A DNA stretch of 64,000 bases from PFL35 sp041550515 (GTDB lineage: Archaea > Thermoplasmatota > E2 > DHVEG-1): positions 62,001 to 126,000 of the forward strand of contig JBFEOQ010000001.1 in NCBI GenBank assembly GCA_041550515.1, in the 5' to 3' direction. The notes under the pieces were generated by a model that worked only from the letters and a program-made list of their open reading frames with translations, searched no databases and was not told where the DNA came from. Position 1 is the stretch's first letter, and every line of letters starts with the position of its first letter. Below are positions 1-7,677 of this stretch, piece after piece. Both the position numbers and the translations under genes were made by a program.

Positions 1-1161
1 CAACATGAAGCATTAGAATTACGTGATGGTGACAAATCCCGTTATCTTGGAAAGGGTACCTTAAAAGCAGTAGAAAATGTAAACAAAATCATTGCTCCAA
101 AACTTATTAGTCTTGATCCTGTTGCCCAAGAAACAATCGATACTATTATGTTAAAACTTGATGGTACTGAAAATAAAGATAACTTAGGAGCTAATGCAAT
201 TTTACCTGTAAGTATGGCTATATGTAAAGCAGGTGCTGCATCAAAAGACCTTGCTTTGTATAGATATATTGGTGAGTTAAATGGTATACTACCACATATG
301 TTACCCGTACCAATGTGTAACGTAATTAATGGTGGAAAGCATGCAGGTCAAGAAAATAGTATACAAGAACATATGTTAATGCCTACAGGTGCAAAATGTT
401 TTTATGAAGGAATACGAATGGTTTCTGAATCATATCATCATCTTGCAAAACTATTAAAAAATAAATATGGTGCAAGTGGTGTTTTAATTGGTGATGAGGG
501 CGGTTTTGCACCAACCCAAATGATAACAATTGGAGATAGACTAGATATAATGCTAAAAGCTGTTGATCAAGCAGGATATGAAGGATTAATTAAAATTGCT
601 TTAGATCCTGCAAGTAGTGAATTTTTTTATGATGGAAAATATAAAATTGGAAAAAAATCTTACTCTGGAGAACAAATGGTTGATTTTTATGTAGACCTAT
701 GTAAAAAATACCCAATTATAAGTATTGAAGATGGTCTTGCAGAAGATGATTGGGAAAGTTGGATTCTAATGACTAAAAAACTTGGAACTAAAGTTCAAAT
801 AGTTGGCGATGATCTTTTTGTAACTAATACCAAGCGCATTAAAAAAGGAATTGAGGTAGGAGCCGCTAACTCTGTTCTTATAAAGCTTAATCAAATAGGT
901 AGTGTAACTGAAACACTTAATGCAATAAAAATGACTCATGACCAAGGTTGGACGGCTATTGTATCTCACAGAAGTGGTGAAACAGAAGATAGTTTTATAG
1001 CAGATTTTGTTGTTGGAACAAGTGCTGGTCAAATAAAAACAGGGGCACCAGCACGTTCTGATAGAAATGCAAAATATAATCAATTACTTAGAATTGAAGA
1101 AGATCTTGATGAAGAAGCAGAATATCCTGGAATTGATTTTAGACTAGATTATTTAGCATAA
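1..1161 (+). CDS. eno: Enolase (phosphopyruvate hydratase), 5' end outside the window
   Basis: Interconverts 2-phosphoglycerate and phosphoenolpyruvate in the cytosol. The reading frame is open from base 1; the first residues read QHEALELRDGD, matching the part of enolase that follows the early GASTG loop, so only about 40 residues are missing. Visible family signatures are INGGKHAGQ, the GDEGGFAP loop, the metal ligands in SIEDGLAEDDW and QIVGDDLF, the catalytic lysine in LIKLNQIGS, and the C-terminal SHRSGETED. An internal ATG at 148 would cut into the conserved N-terminal domain and is not the start. SerA follows on the same strand after 45 bases. With PEP synthase and pyruvate carboxylase elsewhere in the window, it supports glycolysis or gluconeogenesis. 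Identity is certain. Confidence 0.97.
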   Translation, partial: QHEALELRDGDKSRYLGKGTLKAVENVNKIIAPKLISLDPVAQETIDTIMLKLDGTENKDNLGANAILPVSMAICKAGAASKDLALYRYIGELNGILPHMLPVPMCNVINGGKHAGQENSIQEHMLMPTGAKCFYEGIRMVSESYHHLAKLLKNKYGASGVLIGDEGGFAPTQMITIGDRLDIMLKAVDQAGYEGLIKIALDPASSEFFYDGKYKIGKKSYSGEQMVDFYVDLCKKYPIISIEDGLAEDDWESWILMTKKLGTKVQIVGDDLFVTNTKRIKKGIEVGAANSVLIKLNQIGSVTETLNAIKMTHDQGWTAIVSHRSGETEDSFIADFVVGTSAGQIKTGAPARSDRNAKYNQLLRIEEDLDEEAEYPGIDFRLDYLA

Positions 1162-1206
1162 ACATTATTATATCTTTTTTGATACCTGTTTTTTGGAGTA
1201 ATTTTT

Positions 1207-2163
1207 ATGAAAGTATTAATTACTGATAAAATGGCAGAGGAAGCAATAAATGTATTAAAAAAAGCAGGTCATGAAATAACATACAATGAAATGGATGCTT
1301 CAACTCTTTTAGAGGAAATAGAAAAATATGATGCACTTATGATACGCAGTCGAACAAAAGCTGTAAAAGAAGTCATTGAAGCTGGAGCAAAAGGGAAACT
1401 AAAAGTTATTGGTCGTGCAGGAATTGGAGTTGACAATATTGATATCGAAATTGCAGGAAAACATAAAATCCCTGTCGTTAATGCCCCCACTGGTGCAACA
1501 GCCAGCGTTGCAGAATTAACATTAGGTCACATTCTAACACTATCAAGAAAAATTACATATGCAGATAAAACTATGAAAAAAGGAGAATGGGCAAAAAAGA
1601 AACTAAAAGGTTTCGAATTAGATGGTAAAACATTAGGGTTGATTGGAACCGGAAACATTGGAAAATATACTGCAAAATTAGCAAAATGTTTTGGTATGAA
1701 GGTAATCGGTTATGACCCATTTATTTCAAAAGAAAATATGAAGAAAGATGGTATTGAAAAAGTTGAAGATATTACTCAAATTATGGAAAAATCTGATTAT
1801 ATCAGTCTTCATATTCCTCACATTCAAACAACCCATCATATTGTAAATAAAGAGATGATTGATAAAATGAAATCCTCTGCCTTTTTAATTAATTGTGCTC
1901 GCGGTGGAACTGTTGATGAAAACGCATTATATATTGCTTTAAAAAATGGAAAAATTGCAGGGGCTGCACTTGATGTATATGAAAAAGAACCTCCAGAAAA
2001 AAGTCCATTATTTGAACTCGACAATATTGTGATGACACCACATATTGGTGCTAACACAAAAGAAGGGCAAATAAAAGCAGGAGCTATCTGTGCTGAGCAG
2101 ATAAATAAAGTTCTTGCTGGAAAAAAGCCAGATCATTGTGTAAATAAAAATTTTTTAAGTTGA
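1207..2163 (+). CDS. serA: D-3-phosphoglycerate dehydrogenase family protein (short form)
   Basis: NAD-dependent D-2-hydroxyacid dehydrogenase, most likely oxidising 3-phosphoglycerate at the start of serine synthesis. At 318 residues it has the substrate and nucleotide domains but no C-terminal ACT regulatory domain. The Rossmann motif is GLIGTGNIGKYTAK, the catalytic arginine is in NCARGGTVDE, the glutamate in DVYEKEPPE, and the histidine in MTPHIGANT. A GGAG motif lies 8 bases before the ATG. It sits just downstream of enolase, so both use triose-phosphate intermediates. Related glyoxylate or hydroxypyruvate reductases share the fold; the GRAGIGVDNID stretch is typical of SerA, so I favour that over a general reductase. 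Confidence 0.85.
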   Translation: MKVLITDKMAEEAINVLKKAGHEITYNEMDASTLLEEIEKYDALMIRSRTKAVKEVIEAGAKGKLKVIGRAGIGVDNIDIEIAGKHKIPVVNAPTGATASVAELTLGHILTLSRKITYADKTMKKGEWAKKKLKGFELDGKTLGLIGTGNIGKYTAKLAKCFGMKVIGYDPFISKENMKKDGIEKVEDITQIMEKSDYISLHIPHIQTTHHIVNKEMIDKMKSSAFLINCARGGTVDENALYIALKNGKIAGAALDVYEKEPPEKSPLFELDNIVMTPHIGANTKEGQIKAGAICAEQINKVLAGKKPDHCVNKNFLS

Positions 2164-2236
2164 TTAATTTCCCATTTCTTTATTATATACTTAATATAGA
2201 AAACATTAAAGATAGAAAACTGTTTTTATTTGTTGT

Positions 2237-2941
2237 ATGAAAAATCTAGATAAAATCGTTAATAAAATCGAAAAAAACATTGATGGAAAAGATAAAATTC
2301 GTGAACATGCGCTCCGTTCTAGTCGTGAAATAATTATATCTTGTCGTAAAGCTATTCAAAGTGTACATCAAAATAAAATGAAATATGCGAAAAATAACAT
2401 TAAAAAAGCAGCCTTAAACTTGCAAACACTTTACGATATAACAAAACCACATCCTGAACTTTTTCATGCAGGTTTTGTAGAGAATGCTGCTCAAGAGTTG
2501 GTTGAAGCAGCCTGTCTTTATAATATTATGACTGGGAAAGAACTTCCAGATCCTGATGAATTACAAACAACATATAGTAGTTATCTTATGGGCCTATGTG
2601 ACCTAGTTGGTGAATTACGTCGTACAGCATTAGATAGTATCCGCAATGGGGAAAGTAAAAAAGCAGATGAATATCTTAATATGATGGAAGAAATATATGA
2701 TGTAATCATTCGTTTTGATTATTCTTCAGGATTTATTCCAATTAAGAAGAAACAAGATATGATCAGAGGTCTTATTGAAAAAACACGAGGAGAGTTAGCC
2801 GTAGCAAGTTGTGAAAGACGAATTGAATATCGTACAAGTGAATTCCGTGGTATGTTAGATCGTGCAAATGGTGCCAAAAAAAAGCAAAAAAGGGCTAAAG
2901 GCGAAGAGAAAAATGACCTTGATATTGATGACATTTGGTAG
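2237..2941 (+). CDS. Translin family protein
   Basis: All-helical protein of 234 residues resembling archaeal translin/TRAX homologues, which form ring-like oligomers that bind or cut single-stranded RNA or DNA. Visible matches to the family are the N-terminal REHALRSSREIIISCRKAI helix with its basic face, the acidic EAACLYNIMTG and YLMGLCDLVGELRR helices, and YDVIIRFDYSSGFIP near residue 160. The C-terminal tail is highly charged and ends in an acidic patch. There is no Shine-Dalgarno motif; a TATA-like element TTATATACTT lies about 50 bases upstream. Physiological substrate in archaea is unknown to me. Family call is good, activity unproven. Confidence 0.75.
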   Translation: MKNLDKIVNKIEKNIDGKDKIREHALRSSREIIISCRKAIQSVHQNKMKYAKNNIKKAALNLQTLYDITKPHPELFHAGFVENAAQELVEAACLYNIMTGKELPDPDELQTTYSSYLMGLCDLVGELRRTALDSIRNGESKKADEYLNMMEEIYDVIIRFDYSSGFIPIKKKQDMIRGLIEKTRGELAVASCERRIEYRTSEFRGMLDRANGAKKKQKRAKGEEKNDLDIDDIW

Positions 2942-3034
2942 TTTAAATACTAAACTCATTTTTTCTCCTTATATTCAATAGGAATGTTTATAAAATGTTT
3001 TTATATACTGCACAACCTACATGGCTTGTATATT

Positions 3035-3580
3035 ATGACTCATATACAAATTGAAAATATTATCGCAAACGCTCAAATTTCAGAGTTAATTGATATCAAA
3101 TTTTTATCAGAAAAAATCACTGACTGTAGCTATAATCCTTCAGAATTTAATGGTTTATCAATAAAATATGAAAAAGAGAACATTGCTGTGATTATTTTAG
3201 AGACGGGAAAAGTTGTTTGTACTGGTGCAAAAGAAATTTCTAATGCAGTTGAAAAAATTAAAAAAGTTGCTAATCAATTAAAAAAATTTGGTTTAAAAAT
3301 TAAAAAAGATTACGAAATAAAAATTGAAAATATTACTGTAACAACAAATCTTAAAAAAGATCTTCATCTTGAAAATATTGCTAAAAACCTAATATTTCAA
3401 GAATTTGACTTTCACCCTGAGACTTTTCCAGGTTTAATATATAAAATGGATGATTTGCAAACAATTTTAATTATCTTCAACACCGGTAAAATTGTATGTA
3501 CTGGTGCTAAAAATATTGATGATGCAACCAATTCAATTAATAAAATAAAAGAAAGATTTACATCAATAGGAGTTTTATAA
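3035..3580 (+). CDS. Divergent TATA-box-binding-protein paralogue
   Basis: Second TBP-like gene placed directly before the canonical tbp. It has the two pseudo-symmetric TBP repeats over about 181 residues, each ending with TGKxVCTGAK. Three of the four DNA-kinking phenylalanines are in place (SEFNGL, ETFPGL, IIFNTGK), but the second one of repeat 1 is replaced (VIILETGK). The first repeat is the more degenerate. I start it at the ATG at 3035 (THIQIENI), because the upstream in-frame ATG at 2984 precedes the TATA box TTTTTATATACT near 2998, which places transcription start about 7 bases before 3035. It may recognise altered promoters or act as a regulatory TBP; this is inference. Confidence 0.85.
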   Translation: MTHIQIENIIANAQISELIDIKFLSEKITDCSYNPSEFNGLSIKYEKENIAVIILETGKVVCTGAKEISNAVEKIKKVANQLKKFGLKIKKDYEIKIENITVTTNLKKDLHLENIAKNLIFQEFDFHPETFPGLIYKMDDLQTILIIFNTGKIVCTGAKNIDDATNSINKIKERFTSIGVL

Positions 3581-3606
3581 AAAAATATAAGGAGGAAAAG
3601 TAATCT

Positions 3607-4164
3607 ATGCCGGAAGTAATTGTTGAAAATATTGTGGCGTCTACATCTTTTGCAGATAAGCTAGATTTAGACGTAATAGCACAATCTTTAGAAGAAGCAG
3701 AATATGAACCAGAACAATTCCCAGGTTTAGTATATCGATTAAGCGATCCAAAAACTGCAACGCTTCTTTTTAGAAGTGGAAAAGCAAATTGCACAGGTGC
3801 AAAAAACCTTAAGGATGTAAAGAAAACAGTTGATATTATAGCAGATAAACTAAGAAAGCTTGGTGTAGAAGTCTACAAAGATAAAGAATTAAAAATTGTT
3901 ATCCAAAATATAGTAGCCATTTCAGATCTTGGAACAGAATTAAACCTTAACGAAGTTGCAATGGGCCTTGGACTTGAAAATGTAGAATATGAACCTGAAC
4001 AATTCCCAGGTTTAGTATACCGTATTCGTGATCCCAAAGTTGCAATGTTACTTTTTGGCTCTGGTAAAATTGTTTGCACTGGTGCACGTCAAACAGAAGA
4101 CGTATCAAAAGCTGTTGAAAAACTCTCTCAAGAGCTCACATCCCTAGATCTTATTAAAAAATAA
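3607..4164 (+). CDS. tbp: TATA-box-binding protein (TBP)
   Basis: General archaeal transcription factor that binds and bends the TATA box so that TFB and RNA polymerase can assemble. It is 185 residues long with two direct repeats, both containing EQFPGLVYR and a LLFxSGK strand followed by CTGA(K/R); all four intercalating phenylalanines are present. The short lysine-ending tail is normal for archaea. GGAGG lies 11 bases before the ATG, and the gene follows its divergent paralogue by 26 bases in the same orientation, so they may be co-transcribed. The stop is 7 bases from the convergent pycA stop. This is the housekeeping copy of the pair. Confidence 0.97.
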   Translation: MPEVIVENIVASTSFADKLDLDVIAQSLEEAEYEPEQFPGLVYRLSDPKTATLLFRSGKANCTGAKNLKDVKKTVDIIADKLRKLGVEVYKDKELKIVIQNIVAISDLGTELNLNEVAMGLGLENVEYEPEQFPGLVYRIRDPKVAMLLFGSGKIVCTGARQTEDVSKAVEKLSQELTSLDLIKK

Positions 4165-4171
4165 AAAAATA

Positions 4172-5632
4172 TCAATTTTTTTTCTTAGAACAGCTTGAAG
4201 CAATAATTACAGATTGAACAGCAGCCATTGCAGCAGCAGTTTTAGAATTAGATGATTGAGCTTTAATATTTTTAACATATTCAACTACTTGATCAAGGAT
4301 TTTATATCTTGGTATGAAACCAGTATTATAACTACCTTTAACAAACTGCTCATTATTCATAACAACCTGATGGAAGGGAATATTATGGCGAACACCGCTT
4401 ATCTGAAACTCCCAAAGTGACCGCTTAACACGTGCAATGCATCTATTTCTATCTTCCGCCCAAACAATAAGCTTTGCAATCATACTATCATAAAATGATG
4501 GAATAATAAAACCTTGATAAACTCCAGAATCAATTCTAATTCCAGGACCAGAAGGTTCTGCGTAGTGAATTATTTTACTTGGTGCAGGTAAAAAATTATT
4601 TAGTGGATCTTCTGCATTTATCCTGCATTCTATCGCATGCCCTCTTGCTTTAATATCACTTTGTTCATATTCGAGTTCTAACCCCGATGCAACACGAATT
4701 TGTTCACGGGCTAAGTCTACACCAGTTATTACTTCAGTTATTGGGTGTTCGACTTGCAAACGAGTGTTCATCTCTAAAAAATAATATTTACCATCTTTAA
4801 ACATAAACTCACAAGTACCCGCATTATAGTAACCAGCAGTTTTTGCAACTAAAACAGCTTGTGCGCCCATCTCTTCCCGTAATTTTGGAGTAAGTGCACA
4901 AGATGGTGTTTCCTCTATTAATTTCTGATGTCTCCTCTGGATAGAACACTCCCGTTCAAAACAATGAATTAAATTACCTTGCTTATCGCCAATAATCTGA
5001 AATTCAATATGACGTGGATCTTCAATAAATTTCTCAATAAAAACAGAGTCGTCACCAAAACTATTTTTTGCTAATTGTCGAACGTTATCAAGGGCTTTTT
5101 CTATTTGTTTTTCATCATCAACTTTTTGAATTCCTATACCGCCACCTCCAGCAGATGCCTTAAGCATAATAGGATAACCTATTTCATGAGCAATATTTTT
5201 TGCTTTTTCATGATCATAAATTGCTTCTGTAACACCAGGAACAACATGAACTCCTGCTTTAATCATTGATTTTTTTGAATCTATTTTTGACCCCATAAGT
5301 TTCATTGCTGATACCGGAGGACCAATAAACTCAATACTATTTTTATGACAAAGTTCTGCAAAATCATAGTTTTCTGCCATAAAACCATATCCCGGGTGAA
5401 TTCCTTCAGCCTGAGTTTTTAATGCTACATCAATAATTTTTTGTTTCTGAAGATAAGATTGACTTGCTGGACTTGGACCAATATTATATTTTTCATCAGC
5501 ATACTTTACAAAAAGAGCTTTTTTATCAGCCTCAGAATAAACTGCAACAGTTGTGATTCCTAATTCTTTACATGCTCGCATTATTCGAACAGCAATTTCA
5601 CCACGATTTGCAATTAAAACCTTATTTAGCAT
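4172..5632 (-). CDS. pycA: Pyruvate carboxylase subunit A (biotin carboxylase)
   Basis: ATP-dependent carboxylation of the biotin carried by PycB, as part of oxaloacetate formation from pyruvate. The 486 residues show the biotin carboxylase start (LIANRGEIAVRIMRACKELG), the ATP-grasp glycine loop KASAGGGGIGIQ, the ERECSIQRRHQKLIEETPS segment, and the catalytic EMNTRLQVEHPITE region. The last 30 residues are an alanine-rich tail seen in archaeal PycA proteins. It is 16 bases downstream of pycB on the same strand, so the two form an operon with the B subunit first. The same subunit could serve an acetyl- or propionyl-CoA carboxylase, but the partner gene argues for pyruvate carboxylase. Confidence 0.93.
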   Translation of the reverse strand: MLNKVLIANRGEIAVRIMRACKELGITTVAVYSEADKKALFVKYADEKYNIGPSPASQSYLQKQKIIDVALKTQAEGIHPGYGFMAENYDFAELCHKNSIEFIGPPVSAMKLMGSKIDSKKSMIKAGVHVVPGVTEAIYDHEKAKNIAHEIGYPIMLKASAGGGGIGIQKVDDEKQIEKALDNVRQLAKNSFGDDSVFIEKFIEDPRHIEFQIIGDKQGNLIHCFERECSIQRRHQKLIEETPSCALTPKLREEMGAQAVLVAKTAGYYNAGTCEFMFKDGKYYFLEMNTRLQVEHPITEVITGVDLAREQIRVASGLELEYEQSDIKARGHAIECRINAEDPLNNFLPAPSKIIHYAEPSGPGIRIDSGVYQGFIIPSFYDSMIAKLIVWAEDRNRCIARVKRSLWEFQISGVRHNIPFHQVVMNNEQFVKGSYNTGFIPRYKILDQVVEYVKNIKAQSSNSKTAAAMAAVQSVIIASSCSKKKN

Positions 5633-5648
5633 TTTTAAACACCATTGT

Positions 5649-7469
5649 TTAAAGGATTTGCATGATAAGATCCCCGCTTGCTACTGAATTTCCTTCTTTT
5701 ATAAAAATATCTTTAACCTCTCCAGATACTTCAGATTTAATCTCTTGTTCCATTTTCATAGCTTCAATAGTTGCTATTACATCCCCTGATTTTACTTTAT
5801 CACCTTTCTTTACTTTAATGGAAAGAATTGTTCCTTGCATATTCGATTTAATTCCACCTTCAACATTTTTTGGTATACCGCCTGAATCATCTATAGTGGC
5901 CCCCTCAGCAACCAAAAAACCACCAGATGGGATTACTTTTACTTCAAAAGGTTCACCATCAACTTCAACTTCAAATTCAGTTGGAATTTGTGCAGGACTA
6001 GTACGTTTTTCAGGTGATTCTATCTCAAGCCATAATTGCTTAACTTCAGGAAAACTCTGTTTAACCATACTACGAGTTAAAGGATTATCTATTTTAAGTG
6101 GCAGTTGTTCAGATGTAAATTCGGCTTTAGCTTGGCCTTTTAAAAATTTAAGTCCGACTTGAGGATAAATACAATAGGTCATAATATTTTCATCATTTAG
6201 CTCTATATCTGATTGCTCTTTAAGTTCACTTTTACGTTGAGACCACATAGGTTTTAATAGATCAGATGGACGGCAATCAATTATCTCATCTTTCCATTTA
6301 GAACCAAGAACTTTTTTCAAAATATTTTGATTTATTGGAGCAGGTGATTTACCATACATTCCTTTACAATAATCCTTGGTTTCCTTTGTAATAACTTTAT
6401 AGCGCCCATGAAGTACATTCATAACTGCTTGAACCCCAACAACCTGACTTGTAGGTGTAACTAATGGCGGATATCCTAACTCCTTGCGAACACGAGCGGT
6501 TTCTAATAATATTTCCTGGTATTTACCATGAGCTCCTTGTTCCTCAAGTTGAAATATTAAGTTACTTAGCATACCCCCAGGAACCTGATGAAGTGTAACA
6601 CTTGGATCAACTTTAAGGGCATTAAACCTATGTAGGTGTCTATATTTATGCCATATTCCAAGGAAATATTTACGAATCTCAATAAGTAATTCTAAATTAT
6701 AACCAGTTTCCCATTCAGTATCCTTTAAAGCAGCAACAACGGACTCTGTTGCAGGAGCAGCTGTTCCTCCACTAATTGAACTAATTGCTGTATCTAAAAT
6801 ATCCACACCTGCCTCAGCAGCACGTTGATAAGCCATTCCCGTCATTCCACTAGTATAATGACTATGAAGATCAATTGGTATTTTTATACCTTCATCTTTC
6901 ACACCTATAATTATATCATATACTCTCTGTGGTGTAATCATACCCGCCATATCTTTTAAACAAAGAGTGTCCGCACCCATCTTTTCTAGCTTTTTAAAAT
7001 TTTCAACAAAATAATCAACAGTATGGACAGGTGATATTGTATAGCTTAAACAAGCTTGTACATGTCCACCCTCATTTTTTACTGATTTCATTGGTATTTC
7101 CAAGTTACGAAGATCGTTTAAAGCATCAAAAATTCGAAAGTTATCAACACCATTCTTTTTTGCAAGAAAAATAAATTTTTTAACAATATCATCAGGAAAA
7201 TTCCGATATGCAACAATGTTCATTGCACGCTCTAGCATTTGCATCGGTGTATTTGGCATTGCTTTTTTGAGTAATCTTATTCTTTCCCAAGGATCTTGAT
7301 TGAGATAACGTATACATACATCAAATGTCGCACCACCCCATACCTCAATTGAGAAATATCCAACTTGATCAAGTTTATCTGTAATAGGTAACATATCCTC
7401 CGTTCTCATACGAGTAGCAAGCATTGATTGATGTGCATCTCTTAATATCATTTCGTGGAGCATAACCAT
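5649..7469 (-). CDS. pycB: Pyruvate carboxylase subunit B (carboxyltransferase plus biotin carrier)
   Basis: Moves the carboxyl group from biotin to pyruvate to give oxaloacetate. The N-terminal HMGL-like TIM barrel contains LRDAHQS, the metal-binding DLHSHYTSGM and the ISSISGGTAAPATES segment; the C-terminal 75 residues are a biotinyl domain with the acceptor lysine in EAMKMEQEI. I choose the ATG at 7469 because GGAGGT ends 7 bases before it; a TTG start 15 bases further upstream overlaps the Shine-Dalgarno and is less likely. Oxaloacetate decarboxylase alpha chains share this layout, but no beta or gamma membrane subunits are present and pycA follows. Two GGTATCT direct repeats lie upstream at 7517 and 7536. 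Confidence 0.93.
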   Translation of the reverse strand: MVMLHEMILRDAHQSMLATRMRTEDMLPITDKLDQVGYFSIEVWGGATFDVCIRYLNQDPWERIRLLKKAMPNTPMQMLERAMNIVAYRNFPDDIVKKFIFLAKKNGVDNFRIFDALNDLRNLEIPMKSVKNEGGHVQACLSYTISPVHTVDYFVENFKKLEKMGADTLCLKDMAGMITPQRVYDIIIGVKDEGIKIPIDLHSHYTSGMTGMAYQRAAEAGVDILDTAISSISGGTAAPATESVVAALKDTEWETGYNLELLIEIRKYFLGIWHKYRHLHRFNALKVDPSVTLHQVPGGMLSNLIFQLEEQGAHGKYQEILLETARVRKELGYPPLVTPTSQVVGVQAVMNVLHGRYKVITKETKDYCKGMYGKSPAPINQNILKKVLGSKWKDEIIDCRPSDLLKPMWSQRKSELKEQSDIELNDENIMTYCIYPQVGLKFLKGQAKAEFTSEQLPLKIDNPLTRSMVKQSFPEVKQLWLEIESPEKRTSPAQIPTEFEVEVDGEPFEVKVIPSGGFLVAEGATIDDSGGIPKNVEGGIKSNMQGTILSIKVKKGDKVKSGDVIATIEAMKMEQEIKSEVSGEVKDIFIKEGNSVASGDLIMQIL

Positions 7470-7677
7470 ATCTTCTACCTCCAATCCCTTAACAATTATT
7501 TATTTTACTTAACTTTGGTATCTCAAATGCGAAATGGTATCTAATTTACCTACTTAAGAATGTTGGATATAAAATAAAAAAAATAATTTTATTTTCTTAT
7601 TAAAAGTTTAGGAATAAAGTTTATTAATAGAATTTTTTATCTCCATAGTTTATAAATTTAATTTAAGGGGTATAATA

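Noticed and set aside
766..1083. Minus-strand frame of 105 codons inside enolase
   Set aside because: Antisense shadow of the conserved enolase coding region, with no start signal or plausible protein features.
2984..3034. 17-codon N-terminal extension of the divergent TBP
   Set aside because: It lies over and just after the TATA box, so it would not be transcribed; the ATG at 3035 fits the TBP family start.
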